A stretch of 64,000 bases of DNA, taken from positions 257,360 through 321,359 of the forward strand of contig CAVUGU010000014.1 in NCBI GenBank assembly GCA_963741055.1, written 5' to 3'. The notes under the pieces are model-generated. The model had not been told where the DNA came from, searched no databases, and saw only the letters and a program-made list of their open reading frames with translations. The position numbers were made by a program, and so were the translations under genes. The stretch is from Bog-756 sp963741055. GTDB lineage: Bacteria; Actinomycetota; Acidimicrobiia; Acidimicrobiales; RAAP-2. Each line of letters opens with the position of its first letter. Positions within the stretch are counted from its first letter, which is position 1. Of this stretch, positions 57,855 to 64,000 are shown piece after piece.

Positions 57855-58673
57855 TCAGGTGGCCAAGCGATCCTCACCCGGAGCTTCGACTCCGGCCCCG
57901 CCCGAGCCGTTGGCTTCGACCGTGCGTTCGCCGTTCCCATCGGTCCTGCGCGCCTCGGCGGCTTGCTGGTCGCGGATCACGACCTCCGCGGCCTCGATGG
58001 CGAGGCTGTCGGGGCGTGGCCCGTCCCAGTCGAGATACCAGTGGCGGTTCAAGCTGGCCATCCAGGAGTCACCTGCCGGGAGGAGACCGAAGCGCGAGAT
58101 CGTTCGTTGTCGTCCGACTTGATCGGAGTAGAGGAGTTCCACGTCGATCCGTTGACCGTTTTCGATCGAGTCCAAGACATGAACGCGGCACGGGTCATCC
58201 GGATTGCGGAGCGCCCCCTGCCACATCCCGATGTCACCGGCGGGAACGTAGAGGTCGCGCGACTGGAGTCGGAAGTCCTCCAGCGGCGCGTGAAGGGTGA
58301 CGTCGGTCGGAGAAATGGTCCCCTCCCTGATCACCCAGCCCTGGCACACCGCGATGCCGCTTCCCACGTTGCGCAGACTGATCGCCAGGTACACCATCCC
58401 GTCGGTGTGATCGACCGCTGCGTGCCCGCCGGCGGCGCGCACCCAGTTCCCCTCGAGGAACATGATCTTCTGTACCGGGTCCTCGAGCCGTGAGGGTGCG
58501 AGGAGCGGTCGTCGCTGCTCCTGCAGCGCCATCTCCGCGATGCGCGCCGACCGGTTGGAGGAACGCACCGCGGAGAAGGTGGCGATCGCCAGGACGAGCG
58601 TGCCCGCTGCCGTGGCGAGCGAGGCGACCGTTTCCCAGCTGAGTGCGGCGACCACGAGTAGCCAGTCTGGCAC
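57855..58673 (-). CDS. membrane-anchored protein of unknown function
   Basis: A 272-residue protein with one N-terminal helix (ETVASLATAAGTLVLAIATFSAV) followed by a soluble domain: SARIAEMALQEQRRPLLAPSR, then beta-rich segments (VYLAISLRNVGSGIAVCQGW) and an acidic tail. The layout resembles small actinobacterial proteins in which a helix and short coiled region precede an immunoglobulin-like domain. No function can be proposed. It is divergent from catalase and lies upstream of the ABC exporter on the same strand. Confidence 0.65.
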   Translation of the reverse strand: MPDWLLVVAALSWETVASLATAAGTLVLAIATFSAVRSSNRSARIAEMALQEQRRPLLAPSRLEDPVQKIMFLEGNWVRAAGGHAAVDHTDGMVYLAISLRNVGSGIAVCQGWVIREGTISPTDVTLHAPLEDFRLQSRDLYVPAGDIGMWQGALRNPDDPCRVHVLDSIENGQRIDVELLYSDQVGRQRTISRFGLLPAGDSWMASLNRHWYLDWDGPRPDSLAIEAAEVVIRDQQAAEARRTDGNGERTVEANGSGGAGVEAPGEDRLAT

Positions 58674-58786
58674 TGCACCCGGGGGAGGGGTGCCGCCCGC
58701 GGGCGTCGGCGGGAGCGGCTTCTTCCTGCTCCGAGGGGCTGGGCACTCCGGCTCCGCCCGGTGGTCGGGCGCGATCGGGTCCCGCC

Positions 58787-58792
58787 TATCCT
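58787..58792 (+). promoter_or_regulatory. putative -10 element of the catalase gene
   Basis: TATCCT lies 57 nt before the catalase ATG, which has its own aaaggggg ribosome-binding site, so this gene appears to have a conventional leader. Confidence 0.35.
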
Positions 58793-58849
58793 CGTTCGGA
58801 GAGAGGCCCGTGGCCGATCTGCGACGGGCCCTGGACCAAAGGGGGTCTG

Positions 58850-60323
58850 ATGAGTCAGCAGAAATCGAAGCGACCGCCGACCACGACCGATGCCGGCATC
58901 CCCGTCGCGAGCCAGGAGCACTCGCTGACCGTCGGCCCCGACGGCCCGGTCCTGCTGCAGGACTTCTACCTGATCGAGCAGATGGCCAACTTCAACCGCG
59001 AGCGGATCCCCGAGCGCCAGCCGCACGCAAAGGGGGGAGGGGCCTTCGGCACCTTCGTGGTGAAGAACGACGTCAGTCGCTACACGAAAGCGGCCGTCTT
59101 CCAGCCCGGCACCGAAACCGAGCTCGTCCTTCGCTTCTCGACCGTCGCCGGCGAGCGAGGCTCGCCCGACACCTGGCGCGACCCCCGCGGCTTTGCCGTC
59201 AAGTTCTACACGAGCGAGGGAAACCTCGACATCGTCGGCAACAACACCCCGGTCTTTTTCATCCGCGACCCGATCAAGTTCCAGAACTTCATCCGCAGCC
59301 AGAAGCGGCTGGCCGCCAACAACCTGCGCGACCCCGACATGCAGTGGGACTTCTGGACCCTTTCGCCCGAGTCGGCCCATCAGGTCACCTGGCTGATGGG
59401 GGACCGGGGCATCCCGAAGAGCTGGCGGCACATGAACGGGTACTCGTCGCACACCTACATGTGGGTCAACGCGAAGAACGAGCGGTTCTGGGTCAAGTAC
59501 CACTTCAAGACCGACCAGGGCATCGAGTTCCTCACCCAGGCCGAGGCGGACCGCATCGCCGGGCAGGACGCGGACTACCACCAGCGGGACCTCTACGAGG
59601 CGATCGACCGGGGGGAGTTCCCGAGCTGGTCGCTCAAGATGCAGATCATGCCCTTCGAGGAGGCCAAGACCTACCGCTTCAACCCGTTCGACCTGACCAA
59701 GGTCTGGCCGCACGGCGACTATCCGCTGGTCGACGTCGGCACCCTCACCCTCGATCGGAACGTGTCCGACTACCACACCGAGATGGAGCAGGCGGCGTTC
59801 CAGCCCAACAACACCGTGGCCGGGAACCGGGCTCTCGCCCGACAAGATGCTGCTGGCACGTGGCTTCTCCTACGCCGACGCGCACCGGGCCCGGCTCGGG
59901 GTCAACTACCAACAGATTCCGGTGAACCGCCCGAAGTCACCCGTGCACAGCTACTCGAAGGACGGGGTCATGCGAGTCGAGAACGTCTCGGACCCCGTCT
60001 ACTACCCGAACTCGGTGGAGAGCGCTCCCGCCGCGGACACCGACACGTACGCGGAGCACGCGGTCTGGGCGGCCGACGGTGAGATGGTGCGGGCCGCCTA
60101 CACCCTCCACCCAGAGGACGACGACTTCGGGCAGCCCCACACCTTGGTCAACGAGGTGATGGACGACGCCGCGCGGGACCGCTTGGTCGACACCGTGTCG
60201 GGCATCCTCTCGGGACTGCGTCGCGACGAGGTGCTGCAGCGGGCCTTCGACTACTGGCGGAACATCGACAAGGCGATCGGCGATCGCATCAAGGATGGCG
60301 CCCTCGAGAAGCGGAAGGGCTGA
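58850..60323 (+). CDS. katA: catalase, small-subunit haem type (one frameshift)
   Basis: Haem catalase of about 490 residues that breaks down hydrogen peroxide. The distal histidine is in RIPERQPHAKGGGAFGTF, followed by RFSTVAGERGSPDTWRDPRGFAVKFYT, the distal asparagine region GNNTPVFFIRDPIKF and MQIMPFEEAKTYRFNPFDLTKVWPH. At about 59825 an extra base (gggaaccggg where gggaccggg fits) shifts the frame; the continuation SPDKMLLARGFSYADAHRARLG supplies the proximal tyrosine, ending at 60323. The homopolymer context points to an assembly error. A thioredoxin-reductase-like gene converges on it, suggesting a peroxide-defence neighbourhood. Confidence 0.95.
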
Positions 60324-60344
60324 GGGACTACCCGCCCCGAACCG

Positions 60345-62009
60345 CTACTGCGAGAACGTGAGGAACTGATGGATCGAGCTCACGCACGCTGACCCCTCAC
60401 CGACGGCGGCAGCCACCCGCTTGACCGAACCCGATCGGACGTCCCCCACGGCGAAGAGCCCCGGACGATTGGTCTCGTAGGGGAGGGGAAGGCGGCCGAG
60501 CAGCTCCCAGGTCTCCCCGAGGTCTTCTTCTTCGAGCTGGCGATCGGTGCGGACGAAGCCGTGGTCGTCGAGCGCCGCACACCCGGAGATCCAACCCGAG
60601 GCCGGATCTGCGCCGATGAACGAGAACAGTCCGGCACAGGGAAGGTCGATCTCGCCGTCCGGACCCTCGAGGTGGACGGATCGAAGCGTCTGGTCGCCGT
60701 CGAGACCGGTGATCCGCGTCTTCGTCCACACCTCGATCCCCGGGTGGGCATCGATCCGGTCGGTGAGGTAGCGCGACATGCGGGCACCGAGGTCGTCGCC
60801 GCGGATGACCACGGTCACCGGACTGCCCGACTGGGAAAGGAAGATCGCCGCCTGTCCGGCCGAGTTCCCGCCGCCCGCGACCACCACGGGTGATGCGGCG
60901 CACTGCTTTGCTTCCGTCTCGGTGGCCGCGTAGTAGACGCCGTTGCCCTCGAACCTCTCGAGCCCGGGGATGGGCAACCGGCGGTACGAGGCGCCGGTCG
61001 CCACGACGATCGCTCTCCCGGTGACCTCCGACCCGTCCGAGAGCTTCATGATCAGGTAACCCCCGTCCTCCCGCAAGGACTTCGCCTCGCAGGGGGTGGT
61101 GAGGTTCGCGCCGAACTTCTCGGCCTGCACGACCGCTCGTTGGGCGAGATCGCTGCCGGAGATGCCCAACGGGAAGCCGAGGTAGTTCTCGATCCGCGAG
61201 CTGGATCCCGCTTGGCCGCCGACGCTCTCCATGTCGACACCCAAGGTGGCGAGACCCTCGGACGCGCCGTAGACGGCCGTCGCCAGTCCGGCGGGACCTC
61301 CCCCGACGACCACCAGATCGAAGACCTGCTCGGGGAGATTGTCGACGGTGAGCCCGAGGTAGACCGCCAACTCTCCGGGGGTTGCTCGTCGCAAGACGGT
61401 CGTCGTCGTGATGACCACTGGCAACTCGTCGGGCTCGACTGCGGCCTGCTCGAGGAGGGCATCGATCCCCGGGTCCTGATCGGGGTCCAACCACTCGTGC
61501 GGTATCCGGAGTCGGGCCAGGTACTCACGGAGTCGCAGCGACTCCGGCGAGTACTGCGACCCCACCACTCGGATGGTGGAGGCCGCGCCGGTGAGCAGGA
61601 CCGAGCGGCGCGAGACGAGGGCGGCGAGAATCTTGTCGCCGAGCTCCGGCACGGTGGCGATGACCCGTCGCAGACTGTCGCGAGGTACCGCCAGGACCTC
61701 GCCGGGTTCGACGACCCGGGTGGAGACGAAGACGCGCATGCCGGTGAGCAGGTTGAGCTCGCCGAGGAAGCGACCTGGGCCGTGCCGAACCAGGACCCGC
61801 TCGTCTTCGCCCTCACCGATCACGACATCGATCAGACCGCTGATCACCACGTAGAAGTCGTAGGTCGTGTCACCAGCCCGGTAGAGGTAGTCGCCCTTGG
61901 CGATCGGCCGCCTCGTGCCGTACTGCTCGAGGTAGGCGATCTCCTCGGCGGTGAGGTCGGCGCTCGCTTCGTCCGGAAGCTCAACGAGTGTTTCAGGGGT
62001 GTTTGCCAT
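60345..62009 (-). CDS. cyclic-nucleotide-binding domain fused to a thioredoxin reductase-like flavoprotein
   Basis: A 554-residue fusion. Residues 20-135 form a cNMP-binding (CRP-type) domain (KGDYLYRAGDTTYDFYVVISG, GRFLGELNLLTGM). Residues 145-225 look like a glutaredoxin/thioredoxin fold without a CxxC (IRVVGSQYSPESLRLREYL). The rest is a TrxB-type FAD/NADPH domain (VVVGGGPAGLATAVYGASEG, GASYRRLPIPG, VAGGGNSAGQAAIFL, GLFAVGDVRSGSVKRVAAAVGEG). The redox CxxC of true thioredoxin reductases is missing: only one Cys (TEAKQCAAS) lies there. It may therefore reduce another partner, under cyclic-nucleotide or ligand control. ATG 62009 is preferred; 62090 is possible. Confidence 0.88.
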   Translation of the reverse strand: MANTPETLVELPDEASADLTAEEIAYLEQYGTRRPIAKGDYLYRAGDTTYDFYVVISGLIDVVIGEGEDERVLVRHGPGRFLGELNLLTGMRVFVSTRVVEPGEVLAVPRDSLRRVIATVPELGDKILAALVSRRSVLLTGAASTIRVVGSQYSPESLRLREYLARLRIPHEWLDPDQDPGIDALLEQAAVEPDELPVVITTTTVLRRATPGELAVYLGLTVDNLPEQVFDLVVVGGGPAGLATAVYGASEGLATLGVDMESVGGQAGSSSRIENYLGFPLGISGSDLAQRAVVQAEKFGANLTTPCEAKSLREDGGYLIMKLSDGSEVTGRAIVVATGASYRRLPIPGLERFEGNGVYYAATETEAKQCAASPVVVAGGGNSAGQAAIFLSQSGSPVTVVIRGDDLGARMSRYLTDRIDAHPGIEVWTKTRITGLDGDQTLRSVHLEGPDGEIDLPCAGLFSFIGADPASGWISGCAALDDHGFVRTDRQLEEEDLGETWELLGRLPLPYETNRPGLFAVGDVRSGSVKRVAAAVGEGSACVSSIHQFLTFSQ

Positions 62010-62046
62010 GGCAGCACTCTCTCGTCCGGTGCGCGGGTGGATCGTC

Positions 62047-62102
62047 TCGGAATGCCGAATCAGCCTTCGAGGCGAGAGAATCCACGCCACTCCGCATTCC
62101 GA
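62047..62102. promoter_or_regulatory. 9-bp inverted repeat upstream of the fusion flavoprotein
   Basis: TCGGAATGC (62047-62055) and GCATTCCGA (62094-62102) are perfect inverted copies separated by 38 nt, within the 165-nt gap before the cNMP/TrxR-like gene. This could be a looped operator. Confidence 0.4.
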
Positions 62103-62174
62103 CCCGGGCGCTCATGCACGTTATCCGGACGGCCGTCACCTTCGGTCGGTGATGCTCTGCAGGCAGGGGCTCCG

Positions 62175-62672
62175 TCAGCCGGTCGGAGAGGTGTCGATCC
62201 GCGCCATGATGCGGGCCGCGTCGCGCCCGAGACGCCGCAGCTGCTCAGGCGAGAGGACGTCGATCACGAGGGATCTCACGTGCGCCAGGTGCCCGGGCGC
62301 TGCCTCGGCGAGCGTCCTGAAACCTTCGTCGGTCAAGATGGCATTGGTGAACCGCCCATCGATGCGATCGGGCTCCCGGCGCACCAGACCCCTTCCCTCG
62401 AGTCGCTTGACCAGGTGCGAGAGCCGGGACAGTGAGGCGTTGGTCACCTCGGCGAGGGAGCTCATCCGCATGGATCGGTCGGGACTCTCGGACAGCATCG
62501 CCAGGACCTGGTACTCGACCATTCCGAGGTTCGAATCGCGTTGGAGCTGTTGATCGATCGACCACGGAAGCCAGGTCATCAGCCGGACGACCGAGAGCCA
62601 CGAATCCAGTTCCGATGCCGTGAGCCACCTGACCGGCTCCTCCTCGGTGGGTCGAGGCAGTACACGGGCCAT
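62175..62672 (-). CDS. MarR family transcriptional regulator
   Basis: A 165-residue winged-helix regulator. The DNA-binding core reads YQVLAMLSESPDRSMRMSSLAEVTNASLSRLSHLVKRLEGRGLVRREPDRIDGRFTNAILT, with the recognition helix around NASLSRLSHLVKRLE and the wing at RRE-PDRIDGR. Dimerisation helices flank it. The ATG lies 6 nt behind TACACT (62679-62684), a leaderless arrangement. Palindromic ACTTCAAGT and ACTTGA/TCAAGT sites lie next to its own promoter and in the promoter of the divergent epimerase gene, pointing to autoregulation and control of that gene. Confidence 0.93.
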   Translation of the reverse strand: MARVLPRPTEEEPVRWLTASELDSWLSVVRLMTWLPWSIDQQLQRDSNLGMVEYQVLAMLSESPDRSMRMSSLAEVTNASLSRLSHLVKRLEGRGLVRREPDRIDGRFTNAILTDEGFRTLAEAAPGHLAHVRSLVIDVLSPEQLRRLGRDAARIMARIDTSPTG

Positions 62673-62697
62673 GTGAGAAGTGTAGCACTCACTAGAT

Positions 62698-62706
62698 ACT
62701 TCAAGT
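62698..62706. promoter_or_regulatory. putative MarR operator next to its own promoter
   Basis: ACTTCAAGT is a 9-nt palindrome 14 nt upstream of the TACACT hexamer of the marR-type gene, sharing the TTCAAGT half-site with the site at 62872-62887. Confidence 0.4.
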
Positions 62707-62871
62707 TGCGAAGGGACGCCGCTCCGATCCAAGGCGACTTGCAGACTCCGGGTTGCGGAGAGCGCTTGTTCGGCCCGTTTACTGGGACTTCATCTCGGTA
62801 CCGGGTGCGCCCGGGCGGTCAGTGCTGCCGCGAACGCCTGCATCGTACCTGCCGCAAATTCACTCAAAATG

Positions 62872-62887
62872 ACTTGACAGTTCAAGT
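62872..62887. promoter_or_regulatory. putative MarR operator and promoter of the epimerase gene
   Basis: ACTTGA and TCAAGT arms separated by 4 nt form a palindrome that overlaps a TTGACA -35-like hexamer (62875-62880 region), with a TACAGC hexamer near 62895. Binding here would block the promoter. Confidence 0.45.
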
Positions 62888-62934
62888 AAACAGGTACAGC
62901 ATGGCGGTAGAGATCCACATCAGGAGGTCGAGAC

Positions 62935-63816
62935 ATGAGAGTCGCACTCACCGGCGCAACCGGTTTCATCGGGTCCCACGTACTCACCGAACTGCAAGAA
63001 CACGGTCACGACGTCACGGCTCTGGTCCGCGACGACGACCAGGCAGGCGCGGTGGCCGCCCGTGGCGCAAAGGCGACGGTGGTCGACCTCTACGACCAGC
63101 CGGCGGTGGTCGGCGTGCTGAGCGAGTCGGACGCGGCAATCCACACCGCGAGCCCCGGCGACGCGACCAGCGCGGACCTCGATTCGGCCATGGTCGACGC
63201 AGCCATCCGGGCATTCGAGGGCACCGGCAAGGCCTACCTGCACATCAGCGGTCTGTGGGTCTTCGGAGACAACATGTCCATCACCGAGGAATCTCCGTTC
63301 AATGCCCCTCCATTGGTTGCCTGGAAGGAGCCGATCGAACGGCGGTTGCTCGACGCGAAAGGCGTGCGCGGCGTCGTGCCCATCTCCAGCACGGCGTACG
63401 GGGACGGCGGGGGAGGCACTGCGATGGTGCTGCTCGGTTCACCGCGAGACGAGGACGGGAACCTGATCATCCTTGGGAGCGGACGACAGCACTGGTCGAC
63501 GGTGCACGTCGCGGACCTGGCGGACTTCTTTCGGCGGGCCTTGGAGAGCGATTCGGCTCACGGTTACTACGTGATCGGAAATGGCCAGCGTTCCACGCTC
63601 GCCGAGCTGACCGAGGCCGCCGCGGTCGCGGTCGGCGCCGAGGGGGCGGTGCCTGGGTCGGACGAGGAGGCTCGGGCACGTCTGGGCGATTACTTCGCCG
63701 AGGTGCTCCTGCTCGACCAGGGGACCGACGCGGCCAAGGCCCGATCCGAGCTCGGTTGGCGGCCGACCCATCCGTCGCTCGTGGACGATTTCCGCGAGGG
63801 AAGCTACCGAAAGTGA
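62935..63816 (+). CDS. NAD-dependent epimerase/dehydratase family protein
   Basis: A 293-residue extended short-chain dehydrogenase. The Rossmann motif VALTGATGFIGSHVLTEL opens the protein; AIHTASPGD and YLHISGLWVFGDN follow. The usual YxxxK catalytic pair is not obvious, so it may be an atypical reductase or NAD-binding sensor (NmrA-like). A strong aggagg lies 8 nt before the ATG. It is divergent from the MarR gene and carries a putative MarR operator in its promoter, typical of a stress-inducible or detoxifying reductase. Confidence 0.87.
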   Translation: MRVALTGATGFIGSHVLTELQEHGHDVTALVRDDDQAGAVAARGAKATVVDLYDQPAVVGVLSESDAAIHTASPGDATSADLDSAMVDAAIRAFEGTGKAYLHISGLWVFGDNMSITEESPFNAPPLVAWKEPIERRLLDAKGVRGVVPISSTAYGDGGGGTAMVLLGSPRDEDGNLIILGSGRQHWSTVHVADLADFFRRALESDSAHGYYVIGNGQRSTLAELTEAAAVAVGAEGAVPGSDEEARARLGDYFAEVLLLDQGTDAAKARSELGWRPTHPSLVDDFREGSYRK

Positions 63817-63822
63817 CGCGAA

Positions 63823-64000
63823 CTAGACGTCCGAGCTGATGACCTGGGCGCGCGCGGCGAGTATCGATCGCAGCCGCTCATCGACCTCACGAACGCTCTG
63901 CTCGTCGGTGAACACGTAGGGACGATCACTTCTGACGGCGTCCACCACGTTCGCTGCCACGGCCGAAGGCTCGATCGTGCCGATCGGGTTCATGCCGGTT
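63823..64000 (-). CDS. SDR family oxidoreductase, C-terminal fragment
   Basis: The last 58 codons of a gene running off the right edge. The readable end (MNPIGTIEPSAVAANVVDAV, RPYVFTDEQSVREVDERL, ILAARAQ) resembles the C-terminus of classical short-chain dehydrogenases, where a small lid helix and the phrase VVDAVRSDRPYVFTD are common. The catalytic YxxxK and Rossmann motifs lie outside the window, so the call is tentative. It converges with the epimerase gene, leaving a 6-nt gap. Confidence 0.6.
   Translation of the reverse strand, partial: TGMNPIGTIEPSAVAANVVDAVRSDRPYVFTDEQSVREVDERLRSILAARAQVISSDV

Overview
The window is GC-rich, densely packed bacterial chromosome and most resembles Actinomycetota, probably an Acidimicrobiia-like lineage (inference). 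Supporting signs are the secA-prfB-ftsE-ftsX order, families largely confined to actinobacteria (BsaP, DUF3039, DUF2277, DUF2332, SCO6745-type, DUF222/HNH, DUF6186), GTG/TTG starts, and many start codons sitting 6-9 nt behind a TANNNT hexamer with no Shine-Dalgarno, which is the pattern of leaderless mRNAs. I saw no rRNA, tRNA, CRISPR, prophage or insertion sequence.

Layout. 1-9240: truncated ftsH (minus), then a plus-strand run of CPBP protease, large GT-C-like membrane protein, LON-substrate-binding protein, phosphomannomutase, Trm112-like protein and SIS-type sugar isomerase; a 637-nt leader region then precedes hpf. 9314-15237: secA, prfB, ftsE, ftsX. 15063-22937: broken secreted lipase, serine hydrolase, RmlA-type nucleotidyltransferase, acyl-CoA synthetase and acyl-CoA dehydrogenase (divergent), an archaeal-type riboflavin synthase, and a broken DUF222/HNH endonuclease. 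23247-26550: bioA-bioF-bioD. 26566-31100: SCO6745-type protein, short NfeD plus stomatin, dus-maf, DUF3039. 31140-34912: a less GC-rich patch with a fused anti-sigma-kinase-like ATPase/sensor/PP2C phosphatase, two envelope proteins and a SnoaL-like protein. 34978-39195: bsaP and bioB (completing dethiobiotin-to-biotin), an acyl-CoA dehydrogenase, and S-adenosylhomocysteinase. 39386-46738: beta-helix lipoprotein, then an opposing run of GH3 glucosidase, MFS transporter and three small membrane proteins. 46890-47230: a structured, promoter- and terminator-flanked RNA candidate. 47263-58673: DUF2277, a nucleosidase, Tat phospholipase C-like lipoprotein, SnoaL-like protein, ECF42 sigma factor with YCII partner, DUF2332, MFS, secreted protein, and an ABC-2 exporter. 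58850-64000: catalase, a cNMP/thioredoxin-reductase-like fusion, and a MarR regulator beside an NAD-epimerase gene.

Functional themes are envelope and secretion housekeeping (FtsH, SecA, FtsEX), sugar-phosphate interconversion for polysaccharides, a split biotin pathway with the actinobacterial auxiliary protein, and oxidative stress at the right end.

Quality caution: at least eleven genes change reading frame at a point where the conserved protein continues in another frame, several at short homopolymers (for example ggg in the ftsE Walker A, aa in catalase). This looks like residual assembly indels, so these genes are annotated as single genes across the break; a few (lipase, HNH) could be truly decayed.
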